Assembly (NCBI GenBank): GCA_025808555.1
Contig: CP075526.1
Coordinates: forward strand, 1,318,712 to 1,382,711
Source: Anaerolineales bacterium
GTDB taxonomy: Bacteria; Chloroflexota; Anaerolineae; Anaerolineales; UBA11579
DNA length: 64,000 nucleotides
Direction of reading: 5' to 3'
Part shown: positions 26,145 to 35,198 of the stretch, piece by piece
Position numbering within the stretch: position 1 is the stretch's first letter
How the letters are laid out: each line of letters begins with the position of its first letter
Position numbers and translations under genes: made by a program
Notes under the pieces: model-generated
Databases searched by the model: none
What the model was told of the DNA's origin: nothing
What the model saw: only the letters and a program-made list of their open reading frames with translations

Positions 26145-27329
26145 ATGTCTTTTTGGACAGACCCGATCTTAGTAGCAAACGAGTGGCTGACAGGGCTGCT
26201 GACCGACCTGTTGCCCGAGGCCTGGGCGACCCTGATCGGCACCATTATTGGTGTGGTGGTGGTCTCATCCTTTGGCCTGATCCTGGTGATCTTCCTGATC
26301 TGGCTGGAGCGCAAGGTGGCGGCCCGCTTTCAAGACCGCATTGGCCCCAACCGGGCCGGCCCTTACGGCTTGCTGCAGACGATCGCTGACATCGTAAAGC
26401 TGCTTACTAAGGAAGACAGCATCCCTGAGAAGGCGGACAAGCTGACCTTCAACCTGGCGCCGATCGTTTCGATGATCGCAGTGTTGCTGATCTGGGCGGT
26501 TATTCCGTTTGCGCCTGGCTGGATCGGCACCGATCTGAACGTGGGCGTGCTGTACATCGCCGCGGTGGGGTCTTTCGGTATTCTCTCGATCCTGATGGCA
26601 GGCTGGGCGTCCAATAACAAATACGCGCTGCTAGGCGCTTTCCGCGCCGTGGCGCAGCTGATCTCCTACGAAGTGCCGATGCTGCTGACCCTGCTGGTGC
26701 CGGTGTTGCTGGCGCGCAGCATGGGCATGATGCACATGGTGGAGGTGCAGAGCACCTGGTTCATTGTGCTGGCCCCGGTGGCGGGCGTCATCTTCCTGGT
26801 CTCCTCGATCGCTGAGGTTGGCCGCACTCCGTTCGATCTTATTGAAGCTGAATCCGAAATTGTGGCCGGTTACCACACTGAGTACACCGGCATGAAGTTT
26901 GGCCTGTTCTTTGCGGCTGAGTTCCTGCATGCGTTCACGGTGGGTGTGCTGTTCGCCATTCTGTATCTGGGCGGCTGGCGTGGCCCGGGCGCTGAGCAGT
27001 ATCCGATCCTGGGCGTTATCTACCTGATGGCAAAGGCCAGCATTGGTTATTTCATTGTGATGTGGGTTCGCAGCACGCTGCCGCGCATCCGCATTGACCA
27101 TATGCTGGACCTGAACTGGAAGGTGCTGACGCCGATCTCGCTGGCCTTGCTGATCGCAACGGCGGTGCTGGACAAGCTGTTCGCCGAGACGGCGCTACGC
27201 GTGCCGACCCTGCTGGCCGGCAACCTGGTGGTGCTGGCGTTGAGCTGGTTGCTGTTGCGAGGTATGTCTCGCAAGGCGCGCCGCGAACGCCAAGTCTTCA
27301 AGAAACGCCCGGAGGCCCGTGCGGTTTAG
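26145..27329 (+). CDS. nuoH: NADH-quinone oxidoreductase subunit H
   Basis: Membrane subunit that forms much of the quinone-binding chamber and the start of the proton path. 394 residues, eight spans. Conserved features: LERKVAARFQDRIGPNRAGP after span 1 and the acidic loop LIEAESEIVAGYHTEY. The C-terminal basic tail (RKARRERQVFKKRPEARAV) is longer than in E. coli. An agaggaaa ribosome binding site lies upstream. Confidence 0.96.
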   Translation: MSFWTDPILVANEWLTGLLTDLLPEAWATLIGTIIGVVVVSSFGLILVIFLIWLERKVAARFQDRIGPNRAGPYGLLQTIADIVKLLTKEDSIPEKADKLTFNLAPIVSMIAVLLIWAVIPFAPGWIGTDLNVGVLYIAAVGSFGILSILMAGWASNNKYALLGAFRAVAQLISYEVPMLLTLLVPVLLARSMGMMHMVEVQSTWFIVLAPVAGVIFLVSSIAEVGRTPFDLIEAESEIVAGYHTEYTGMKFGLFFAAEFLHAFTVGVLFAILYLGGWRGPGAEQYPILGVIYLMAKASIGYFIVMWVRSTLPRIRIDHMLDLNWKVLTPISLALLIATAVLDKLFAETALRVPTLLAGNLVVLALSWLLLRGMSRKARRERQVFKKRPEARAV

Positions 27330-27362
27330 CCGTAGCGCGCCTTTTGTGATGGAGCCAAACGC

Positions 27363-27878
27363 ATGACTGCAATGCAAGGTGTCTTTCTTTTCGCTGCCGG
27401 CCTGATCCTCTGGGCCGCTTTTATGATGGTGACGCGCCAGAACCTGGTGCACGCCGCCTTCTACTTGATCATGGCGCTGTTCGGCGTGGCGGTGATCTTT
27501 GTGCTGCTGGACGCCGGCTTCCTGGCGGTGGTGCAGGTGCTGGTGTATATCGGTGCGATCTCGATCATCATGATCTTTGCGGTGATGCTTACCCGCGGCG
27601 ATGTTATTGAAGAAGCCCCAGTAAACAAGAACTATGGCTGGGCATTGCTGCTGGCGGCCCTGTTCGCCTTTGGCCTGATCATTCTGATCGGCCAGTGGCC
27701 GGCGGTGGCCAGCCTGGCGGGCGAGATCGACACCAGCCGCGATCTGGCGGCTGAGCTGGGCGTGGCCCTGGTATCGCCTGAGGGTTTTGTGATCCCGTTC
27801 GAAGTGGCTTCGGTACTGCTGTTGGCGGCCCTGGTGGGCTCGCTACTGGTGGCCCGCCCGCAGAAGAAAGGTAAGTAA
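27363..27878 (+). CDS. nuoJ: NADH-quinone oxidoreductase subunit J
   Basis: Membrane-arm subunit of 171 residues with five spans; span 3 carries the conserved VQVLVYIGAISIIMIFAVML, including the Tyr and Gly around the pi-bulge that transmits coupling. It is followed 8 bases later by nuoK. Confidence 0.94.
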   Translation: MTAMQGVFLFAAGLILWAAFMMVTRQNLVHAAFYLIMALFGVAVIFVLLDAGFLAVVQVLVYIGAISIIMIFAVMLTRGDVIEEAPVNKNYGWALLLAALFAFGLIILIGQWPAVASLAGEIDTSRDLAAELGVALVSPEGFVIPFEVASVLLLAALVGSLLVARPQKKGK

Positions 27879-27886
27879 GCGACGCT

Positions 27887-28195
27887 ATGATCCCGCTTTC
27901 CTGGTACCTGGTGCTGGCCGCCCTGCTGTTCTGCATTGGCCTGTATGGTGTGCTGGCGCGCAAGAACGCCGTGGCTATTTTGATGGGTGTTGAGCTGATG
28001 CTTAACGCGGTAAACATCAACCTGGTGGCCTTTTGGCGCTATTTCACGCCTGACCTGATTGCTGCGCATGCTTTTGTAGTGATCGTGTTTGCCATTGCTG
28101 CCGCTGAAGTGGCGGTTGGCCTGGCCCTGATCATTTCCATCTACCGCCGCCGCAAGACCGTGGCCGCGGACGAAATCAACTTGATGAAGTGGTAA
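27887..28195 (+). CDS. nuoK: NADH-quinone oxidoreductase subunit K
   Basis: Membrane subunit of 102 residues with three spans. The conserved glutamate of span 2 (GVELMLNAVNINLV) and that of span 3 (AAAEVAVGLALI), both on the central proton axis, are present. It lies 8 bases after nuoJ and 3 bases before nuoL. Confidence 0.95.
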   Translation: MIPLSWYLVLAALLFCIGLYGVLARKNAVAILMGVELMLNAVNINLVAFWRYFTPDLIAAHAFVVIVFAIAAAEVAVGLALIISIYRRRKTVAADEINLMKW

Positions 28196-28198
28196 GCA

Positions 28199-30355
28199 AT
28201 GCCGACTGAAACTTTGATCTGGCTTATTCCGCTCCCGCCGCTGCTGGCGTTCTTCCTTATTCTGCTGTTCACGCGTAAGAACAACGCCCTGAGCCATACG
28301 GTGGGCGTTGTGGCGGCGGCCACCTCGTGGCTGCTCGGTATGCTGGTGTTCTTCGCCGCAGTTGGCATTGACCACTTCGGCGAGCACCCGTTCCATTCTG
28401 CCATCGCGTGGCTGCCCACGGGCGAGACCGTCTTCAACATTGGCGTGATGATCGACCCGCTGAGCGCGGCCGTGCTGTTCTTTGTGGCCTGGACCGTGCT
28501 GATGATCTTCATCTACAGCATTGGCTATCACAACTTTGGCGCTCCCAAGGGTGACCATGACAAGCCGGGCCTGCCGCCGCACGGCGCGGAGGATCATGGC
28601 CACCATGTGCCCTCGGTGGAGCCGATGTACTCGCGCTTCTTTGCCTTCATTGCCCTGTTCGCCTTCGGCATGTATACGCTGGTGGTATCTGACAACCTGC
28701 TAACCCTGTTCGTGGGTTGGGAGATCATGGGCTTGTGTTCGTACCTGCTGATCGGCTTCTGGTACGCCAAGCCTTCGGCACGCGATGCGGCCAAGAAGGC
28801 GTTCCTGACCACCCGTATCGGTGATGTGTTCATGCTGCTTGGCATTGTGGCCCTGTACTCGGCCACCGGCACGCTGAACTTCCACGAAATTTTGCGCAAC
28901 GAGAATATTCTGCACATGCTGGCCAGCTCGCCCAGCGGCGTGTTGGGGCTTTCGGCGGCTGGCCTGATCGGCCTGCTGCTGTTCATTGGCACGGTGGGCA
29001 AGTCTGCCCAGTGGCCGCTGCACGTGTGGCTGCCGGATGCGATGGAGGGCCCGACCCCGGTCTCGGCCATGATCCATGCGGCCACGATGGTGTCGGCCGG
29101 TGTGTACATGGTGCTACGCATGTTCCCGCTGCTCTCGGCGGGCTGGCACCACGGCGACCCGCTGACCACCACCATGACGGTGATGGCGTTCTTTGGTGCC
29201 TTCACGGCCATTTTTGCGGCCACGATCGCCCTGGCACAAAAGGACATCAAACGCGTGCTGGCTTACTCCACCATTTCGCAGCTGGGCTTCATGATCGCGG
29301 CCCTGGGCATTGGTGCGTATGTGGCGGCGGCGTTCCACCTGGTAACCCACGCATTCTTCAAGGCGTTGCTGTTTTTGGGATCGGGCTCGGTCATTCATGG
29401 TATGGAGCACGGCGTGCTGCACACCGGCGAGCATGTAGACCCGCAGGACATGTTCAATATGGGCGGCTTGAAGAAGAAGATGCCGATCACGTTCTGGACC
29501 TTCCTGATCGGCGGCTTTGCGCTGTCTGGCTTCCCGCTCATTACTTCGGGCTTCTGGTCCAAGGATGAAATTCTGGCGGATGCATTTGCCAATCATCACT
29601 ATGCGCTGCTGATCACCCTGTCCCTGGCGGCGCTGCTGACCGCGTTCTACACGATGCGGCAGATCACCCTGACCTTCTTCGGCGAGCCGCGCACCAAGGC
29701 GGCTGACCACGCCAGCGAGAATAAGCTGGTGATGACCGGCCCGCTGATGGTGCTGTCTGTGTTCGCCATCATTGCCGGTTGGGTGGGCATCCCTGAGCAT
29801 TTCCCAGTCATCGGCGGTTTGCTGCCGAACTGGTTCCACGATTTTGTGGGCAGTACGCTGCTGGAGCACCCGCACGCGCCAGACTTCAGCTGGATCCCGC
29901 TGGGCATCTCGCTGGGTGTAGCGCTGGGCGGTCTGGGGCTGGGCTGGCTGGTGTATCGCAAGGCCGGCAGCGAAGACCCGCTGCGCAAGCCGCTGGGGCC
30001 GGTGTATACGCTGCTGGAGAACAAGTACTACTTTGACGAGCTGTATACCAAGATCTTCATTCGCCCGGCGGGTGTGATCGCCGAGAAGTTCTCGTACTGG
30101 TTCCTGGACCGCAAGGTGATCGATGGTGTGCTGCACTGGATCGCGCAGAACTCGGTCAATCTTGGCCTGGTATTCCGTGACCGCTTCGAGACGCCGGTCA
30201 TCTCTGGCGTTGCCGATTGGGCGGCCAACAGCACGGCGGCAATTGGCCGCGTGCTGCGCAAGGTGCAAACCGGCCTGGTGCAACAATACCTGCTGCTGGT
30301 GGCCCTGGTTGCCTTTGGCGGCCTCTTCTACTATCTATTCACTGTGCTGCGCTAA
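28199..30355 (+). CDS. nuoL: NADH-quinone oxidoreductase subunit L
   Basis: Distal antiporter-like proton-pumping subunit with the long lateral helix. 718 residues, about 100 longer than E. coli NuoL. The pump residues are visible: Glu in VGWEIMGLCSYLLIGFW, the Lys of GTVGKSAQWPLHVWLPDAM, and the later LAQKDIKRVLAYSTISQLG. A His-rich hydrophilic insertion (GDHDKPGLPPHGAEDHGHH, about residues 119-137) lies between early spans. Confidence 0.95.
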   Translation: MPTETLIWLIPLPPLLAFFLILLFTRKNNALSHTVGVVAAATSWLLGMLVFFAAVGIDHFGEHPFHSAIAWLPTGETVFNIGVMIDPLSAAVLFFVAWTVLMIFIYSIGYHNFGAPKGDHDKPGLPPHGAEDHGHHVPSVEPMYSRFFAFIALFAFGMYTLVVSDNLLTLFVGWEIMGLCSYLLIGFWYAKPSARDAAKKAFLTTRIGDVFMLLGIVALYSATGTLNFHEILRNENILHMLASSPSGVLGLSAAGLIGLLLFIGTVGKSAQWPLHVWLPDAMEGPTPVSAMIHAATMVSAGVYMVLRMFPLLSAGWHHGDPLTTTMTVMAFFGAFTAIFAATIALAQKDIKRVLAYSTISQLGFMIAALGIGAYVAAAFHLVTHAFFKALLFLGSGSVIHGMEHGVLHTGEHVDPQDMFNMGGLKKKMPITFWTFLIGGFALSGFPLITSGFWSKDEILADAFANHHYALLITLSLAALLTAFYTMRQITLTFFGEPRTKAADHASENKLVMTGPLMVLSVFAIIAGWVGIPEHFPVIGGLLPNWFHDFVGSTLLEHPHAPDFSWIPLGISLGVALGGLGLGWLVYRKAGSEDPLRKPLGPVYTLLENKYYFDELYTKIFIRPAGVIAEKFSYWFLDRKVIDGVLHWIAQNSVNLGLVFRDRFETPVISGVADWAANSTAAIGRVLRKVQTGLVQQYLLLVALVAFGGLFYYLFTVLR

Positions 30356-30364
30356 CGGAACCTC

Positions 30365-31921
30365 ATGGACTTTGTGAATTCGCATCTTCTCTCGTTGATC
30401 TTATTCAGCCCGCTGGCGGCGGCGCTGATCGTGCTGCTGCTGCCCGGCCAGAACAAGAACCTTGCCCGCCGGGTGGCTTTTGTGCTGAGCTTGGTTCCGC
30501 TGGGGCTGACGCTGCTGGCCTGGTTCGGCTTTGAGGCGGCCCCGGTGGTGGACGGCTTCCGCTTCCAAGAGCAGACGGTTTGGTACAGTGCGATCAACTC
30601 CAACTATCACCTGGGCATTGATGGTCTTTCGCTCAGCATGGTGTTGCTGACCGCGATCCTGACCCCGATCGCCATCCTGGCTTCGTTCGGCGTTGAGGAA
30701 AAGGTCAAGACGTATATGGCTCTGTTCCTGGCGCTGGAGACCGGCATGCTGGGCGTGTTCCTCTCGCTGGACCTGTTGCTGTTCTTTGTATTCTGGGAGA
30801 TCGGCCTGGTGCCGATGTTCTTCCTGATCGACCAGTGGGGCAGTGCCAAGGGTGAGCGCGAACTGTGGAACGGCATGAAGGTGCCGGCCCGTCGCTACGC
30901 CTCGTTCAAGTTCATGATCTACACCATGGCCGGTTCACTGGGATTGCTGCTAGCGATCCAGATGATTGGCGTGGTTTCTGGCACGTTTGACCTGATCGCT
31001 ATCTTCCAGAGTTGGCCGGCGCTGCAAGGCACGCTGTTCGGCCTGCCGGTCGCGACCGTGAAGAGCATTGCCTTCTGGGCGTTTGCGATCGCGTTCGCCA
31101 TCAAGGTGCCGGTGTGGCCGTTCCACACCTGGCTGCCGGATGCGCACACCGAAGCGCCCACAGCCGGCTCCATGATCCTGGCCGGCGTGCTGCTGAAGCT
31201 GGGTGCGTATGGTTTCCTGCGCCTGGTGCTGCCGCTGTACCCTGAGCAGGCCCAGCAGTATGCGGGCGTGCTGGCGCTGCTGGCCACGGCGGCGATCGTG
31301 TTTGGCGCCCTCTCGGCCTGGGCGCAAACGGACTTCAAGCGCCTGGTGGCCTATTCCTCTGTGAACCATATGGGCTTCGTGGTTCTGGGCATCGCCGCGG
31401 CGGCGTATGCGGCCGGCACCGAGAGCGCAACGATCGCCATGAATGGCGCCGTGCTGCAGATGTTCAACCACGGCATTTCGGCGGCGGCGATGTTCTTTTT
31501 GGTGGGCGTGATCTACGAGCGCACGCACACGCGTGACCTTGAGCAGTTTGGCGGCCTGTTCCCGCTGGTGCCGCTGTACGGCGCACTGTTGATCCTCAGC
31601 TCGATGGCTTCGCTGGGCCTGCCCGGTTTGAACGGCTTCGTGTCCGAGTTCCTGGTGGTGCGCGGCGCCTGGCCGATCTTCACGGCCTACACGGCCATTA
31701 GCATGATCGGCCTATTCTTCACCGGTGCGTATATCCTCAAGGGGATCGCCAAGACGCTGCACGGCCCGCTGAACGAGCACTGGAAGGGTCATATCAGTGA
31801 GATCAACGGCCGCGAGCTGTTGGTGATGGCGCCGCTGGTGGTGCTGATGCTGTGGCTCGGCTTCTGGCCGGCCTGGCTGCTCAACGTAATCAATCAAGCC
31901 GTTGTGGCATTGTTCGGCTAA
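30365..31921 (+). CDS. nuoM: NADH-quinone oxidoreductase subunit M, first copy
   Basis: Antiporter-like subunit of 518 residues. The pump residues are intact: Glu in FWEIGLVPMFFLI, Lys in FAIKVPVWPFHTWLPDAH, and Lys in ILAGVLLKLGAYG. It starts 9 bases after nuoL and ends 10 bases before the second nuoM, so it is the canonical copy in the pair. Confidence 0.94.
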   Translation: MDFVNSHLLSLILFSPLAAALIVLLLPGQNKNLARRVAFVLSLVPLGLTLLAWFGFEAAPVVDGFRFQEQTVWYSAINSNYHLGIDGLSLSMVLLTAILTPIAILASFGVEEKVKTYMALFLALETGMLGVFLSLDLLLFFVFWEIGLVPMFFLIDQWGSAKGERELWNGMKVPARRYASFKFMIYTMAGSLGLLLAIQMIGVVSGTFDLIAIFQSWPALQGTLFGLPVATVKSIAFWAFAIAFAIKVPVWPFHTWLPDAHTEAPTAGSMILAGVLLKLGAYGFLRLVLPLYPEQAQQYAGVLALLATAAIVFGALSAWAQTDFKRLVAYSSVNHMGFVVLGIAAAAYAAGTESATIAMNGAVLQMFNHGISAAAMFFLVGVIYERTHTRDLEQFGGLFPLVPLYGALLILSSMASLGLPGLNGFVSEFLVVRGAWPIFTAYTAISMIGLFFTGAYILKGIAKTLHGPLNEHWKGHISEINGRELLVMAPLVVLMLWLGFWPAWLLNVINQAVVALFG

Positions 31922-31931
31922 AGGTGAATTG

Positions 31932-33404
31932 ATGGCCTTTCCTTTTCTAAGCGCAATTGTTTTACTGCCCATCCTGGCCGGTGTGGTTTTGCTGTTCCTG
32001 CCGCCCAAGAACCACAAGCTGATCTACAGCTTCGCCCTGGCCGTGGCCCTGGTGACCTTCCTGCTGTCGATCGTGGTGTATGTGGGATTTGACACCAACG
32101 GGCCTCCCTTCCAGTTCATTGAGAAGTACGACTGGCTGCCGCAGCTGCGCATTAGCTACCACGTGGGCGTTGACGGCATTGCCGCGCCGCTGGTGCTGCT
32201 GACCGGTGTGGTGATCTTCACTGGCGTCATCATTTCGCAGCGCATCGATGACCGCCCGCGCGAATTCTTCGCCTTCCTGTTCCTGCTGGCCAGCGGTGTG
32301 TTCGGTGTGTTTGTGGCCCTGGACCTGTTCGCCCTGTTCTTCTTCTACGAGATCGCCGTGTTCCCGATGTACCTGCTGATCGCCATTTGGGGATGGAAGC
32401 AGTCACGTGAGTACGCGGCGATGAAGCTGACCCTTTACCTGTTCATTGGCTCGGTGATCGCCCTGGTTGGCGTGCTGGCGATGTACTTCAACTCCGGGCT
32501 CTACACGTTTGACTTTCTGGCCTTGCAAAACGCCAACTTCTCGCCTGAGTTCCAGAAGCTGTGGTTCCCATTCGTGTTCTTCGGCTTTGCGGTGTTGGGC
32601 GGCATCTTCCCGTTCCATAATTGGAGCCCGGTGGGCCATGTGGCCGCCCCGACGGCGGTCTCCATGTTCCATGCCGGCGTGCTGATGAAGCTGGGCGCGT
32701 TCGCGGCGCTGCGGGTGGGCATCATGCTGATGCCCGAGGGTGCGCAGTTCCACATGTGGTGGATCCTGCTGCTGACGCTGGTGAACGTGGTGTATGGCGC
32801 GTTCATCGCCATGACGCAGACCGACTTCAAGTACATGATTGGCTATTCGTCCGTTTCGCACATGGGTCTGGTGGCGATGGGTCTGGCGACCCTGAACCAC
32901 GATGGCCTGGTGGGCGCCAGCGTGCAGATGGTCTCCCACGGTGTGATGACGGCTCTGTTCTTCGCGGTGGTCGGCATGATCTATGACCAGGCGCACACCC
33001 GCCAGATCCCCGAATTGGGCGGGATGATGAAGATCATGCCGTTTGCTGGCATTGCGTTCATCATCGGCGGCCTGGTATCGATGGGCATGCCAGGCTTCTC
33101 CGGCTTTGTGGCCGAGTTCCCCATTTTCATGGGCGTGTGGGCGGATACGCCGTGGATCGCCATTGTGGCGGCCATCTCGATCGCCGTGACGGCCGCCTAT
33201 ATTCTGCGGGCGGTGGGCAAGGTGTTTTTTGGCGAACTGCCGGCTGCGCTGGAAGGCCACATGCACGACATCAAAATCTCTGAGAAGCTGGCGCTGGGCA
33301 TTCTGTGCGTCATCATGATCGTGATCGGTATCTTCCCCAGTGTGGTTGTTCCCATGGTTGAGCACGGCGTTGAGGCGGTGCTGGCCCTGGTAGGAGGCGC
33401 GTAA
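31932..33404 (+). CDS. NuoM-like antiporter subunit, second copy, lacking one key lysine
   Basis: A second NuoM-family protein of 490 residues. The Glu of span 5 (FFYEIAVFPMYLL, E140) and the Lys of span 8 (AGVLMKLGAFA, K253) are kept. The Lys that normally precedes the PFHxW motif is replaced: FAIKVPVWPFH of the first copy aligns with FAVLGGIFPFH here, so Lys becomes Leu222. The WLPDAH motif is also altered (WSPVGH). Start ATG at 31932 with AAGGTG upstream. It is the penultimate gene of the cluster. Confidence 0.92.
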   Translation: MAFPFLSAIVLLPILAGVVLLFLPPKNHKLIYSFALAVALVTFLLSIVVYVGFDTNGPPFQFIEKYDWLPQLRISYHVGVDGIAAPLVLLTGVVIFTGVIISQRIDDRPREFFAFLFLLASGVFGVFVALDLFALFFFYEIAVFPMYLLIAIWGWKQSREYAAMKLTLYLFIGSVIALVGVLAMYFNSGLYTFDFLALQNANFSPEFQKLWFPFVFFGFAVLGGIFPFHNWSPVGHVAAPTAVSMFHAGVLMKLGAFAALRVGIMLMPEGAQFHMWWILLLTLVNVVYGAFIAMTQTDFKYMIGYSSVSHMGLVAMGLATLNHDGLVGASVQMVSHGVMTALFFAVVGMIYDQAHTRQIPELGGMMKIMPFAGIAFIIGGLVSMGMPGFSGFVAEFPIFMGVWADTPWIAIVAAISIAVTAAYILRAVGKVFFGELPAALEGHMHDIKISEKLALGILCVIMIVIGIFPSVVVPMVEHGVEAVLALVGGA

Positions 33405-33406
33405 CT

Positions 33407-34855
33407 GTGTTTGGCACCATTACCCCTGACATGATTTTGGCCATTCTGCCGGAAATATCTCTTCTGGTGGTTTTGGCGATCGTCTTTATTGTTGACCTGG
33501 TGCTGCCGGAGACGCGCCGCGGCATTTTGGCAGTGATCACTGCCGTGGGCCTGGCGGCGACCTTTGCGCTGACCCTGCTGTATGCTAACCCGGGCAACAG
33601 CGCTGAGCTGGTGTGGGGCGGCATGCTGCGCCACGATATGCTGGCGTATGTGGCCAAGCTGCTGTTTATCTTTGCGTCGTTCATTACGGTGCTGCTGAGC
33701 GTGAAGCTGGACAACGTATGGCTGAAGGGTGAGTACTACCTGTTGCTGCTCACCTCCACGATCGGTATGACCCTGATGGCCGCTTCGGCTGACCTGGTGA
33801 TGCTGTTCCTGGCAATCGAGACCACCTCCATCCCTCTGTATATTCTGGCCGGTTTCATGACCGGCGACAACAAATCCACCGAGGCGGGTTTCAAGTACCT
33901 GCTGTTCGGCGCCATGACGACGGCGGTGATGCTGTACGGCTTCAGCCTGCTGTTCGGTTTTGCGGGCAGCAGCAATCTGTATGTGATGGCTGATGCGATC
34001 AGCGCGGGCGCGGTGCCTGGCCCGGTGCTGGTGGGCACGCTGGTGCTGGTGCTGCTGGGCCTGGGCTTCAAAGTGGCGATCGTGCCGATGCATTTCTGGG
34101 CGCCGGATGTGTACGAAGGCGCGCCCACGCCGGTTACGGCGTTCCTGTCTACCGCGTCCAAGGCGGCGGGCTTCATGGTGCTGGTGCGGGTGATGCTGGC
34201 CAGCTTCCCCAACATCTTGGCGGACTGGCAGCTGATGCTGGGCATCCTGGCGGCCGCGTCTATGTTCATTGGCAATGTTGTGGCGCTGACCCAGAAGAAC
34301 ATCAAGCGCCTGCTGGCCTACTCAGGCATTGCGCATGCCGGTTACGCTCTGCTGGGCGTGGTGGCGGCTTCTGAACTGGGCGTGGCCAGCGTGATGTATT
34401 ACTTGCTGGTGTATGTGGTCACCAATATGGCTGCGTTTGGCGTGGTTGTGATCGTGGCGCGGGTGACCGGCTCAGATGAGGTTGAAGATTTTGCGGGTTT
34501 GCAGCGCCGCTCGCCCATGCTGGCGTTAGTGCTGCTACTGGCTTTCCTGTCATTAGCGGGTATTCCGCCGCTGGGCGGCTTCATTGCCAAAGTGCTGGTG
34601 TTTGCCGCGGCAGTGGAAGCGGGTTTTGTGTGGCTGGCCGTTCTGGGTGTTTTGGCTTCCATCATTGGCTTGTACTACTACTTGATCGTGCTGAAAGTCG
34701 TGTATCTGGACCAGCCAAAGAGCGAGGAGCCTGTGCCGGTGGAACGGGCGCATGGTGTAGCTATTCTTGCCAGCGTGCTGCTGGTGCTGATTCTGGGCGT
34801 GATCATTGCCCCTGCTTATGAGTGGGCCATTGCGGCTGCAGGCTCGCTGTTTTAG
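33407..34855 (+). CDS. nuoN: NADH-quinone oxidoreductase subunit N
   Basis: Third antiporter-like subunit, adjacent to NuoK in the complex. 482 residues from a GTG start that follows the previous stop by 2 bases. The conserved Glu (LAIETTSIPLYILAGF) and the Lys of GFKVAIVPMHFWAPDVYEGAP are present, as is the later ITQKNIKR-like TQKNIKRLLAYSGIAHAG. It is the last nuo gene here. Confidence 0.95.
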   Translation: MFGTITPDMILAILPEISLLVVLAIVFIVDLVLPETRRGILAVITAVGLAATFALTLLYANPGNSAELVWGGMLRHDMLAYVAKLLFIFASFITVLLSVKLDNVWLKGEYYLLLLTSTIGMTLMAASADLVMLFLAIETTSIPLYILAGFMTGDNKSTEAGFKYLLFGAMTTAVMLYGFSLLFGFAGSSNLYVMADAISAGAVPGPVLVGTLVLVLLGLGFKVAIVPMHFWAPDVYEGAPTPVTAFLSTASKAAGFMVLVRVMLASFPNILADWQLMLGILAAASMFIGNVVALTQKNIKRLLAYSGIAHAGYALLGVVAASELGVASVMYYLLVYVVTNMAAFGVVVIVARVTGSDEVEDFAGLQRRSPMLALVLLLAFLSLAGIPPLGGFIAKVLVFAAAVEAGFVWLAVLGVLASIIGLYYYLIVLKVVYLDQPKSEEPVPVERAHGVAILASVLLVLILGVIIAPAYEWAIAAAGSLF

Positions 34856-34861
34856 GCTGGT

Positions 34862-34889
34862 TTGACAAGAAGTTGGATTGTGATATAAT
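34862..34889 (+). promoter_or_regulatory. Near-consensus sigma-70 promoter of the F0 operon
   Basis: TTGACA (34862-34867) and TATAAT (34884-34889) are both perfect consensus hexamers with a 16-base spacer. They lie 6 bases after nuoN and 18 bases before the first F0 gene. This is the best promoter in the window and implies strong constitutive expression independent of the nuo operon. Confidence 0.85.
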
Positions 34890-34907
34890 TCCCGAATAAG
34901 AGCCGAA

Positions 34908-35198
34908 TTGAACAAGCCGAAGAAAACTGACCCCGGGCGATATGCGCTGAACATGACCCTTGTGGGTGCGGCTTCGTTGGCAGGCTTTCTAACGGTTGCT
35001 ATCCTGCTGGTGGCCCTGTTCGCCGGGCTGTGGTTAGACAACTACTTTTCAAATGAAAACCATATTTACACCATTGCTTTGCTGTGTGTAAGTGTGCCAT
35101 TTACTCTGGTGGCTATGCTGTGGGTTGTGCGCTTTGTGACCTCCCGCATCCAGCCGCCAGACTTGTCAAGAGACGAGGAGGACGCGGCTAGTGGCTAA
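34908..35198 (+). CDS. AtpZ/AtpI-like small membrane protein of the ATP synthase operon
   Basis: A 96-residue protein with two spans (about residues 22-44 and 56-78) and a charged C-terminal tail (RDEEDAASG). Position and topology fit the AtpZ/AtpI group, proposed to help c-ring assembly or Mg2+ uptake. The start is a TTG at 34908 with an aagag upstream. The end overlaps the GTG start of atpB by 8 bases, indicating coupling. Confidence 0.7.
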   Translation: MNKPKKTDPGRYALNMTLVGAASLAGFLTVAILLVALFAGLWLDNYFSNENHIYTIALLCVSVPFTLVAMLWVVRFVTSRIQPPDLSRDEEDAASG

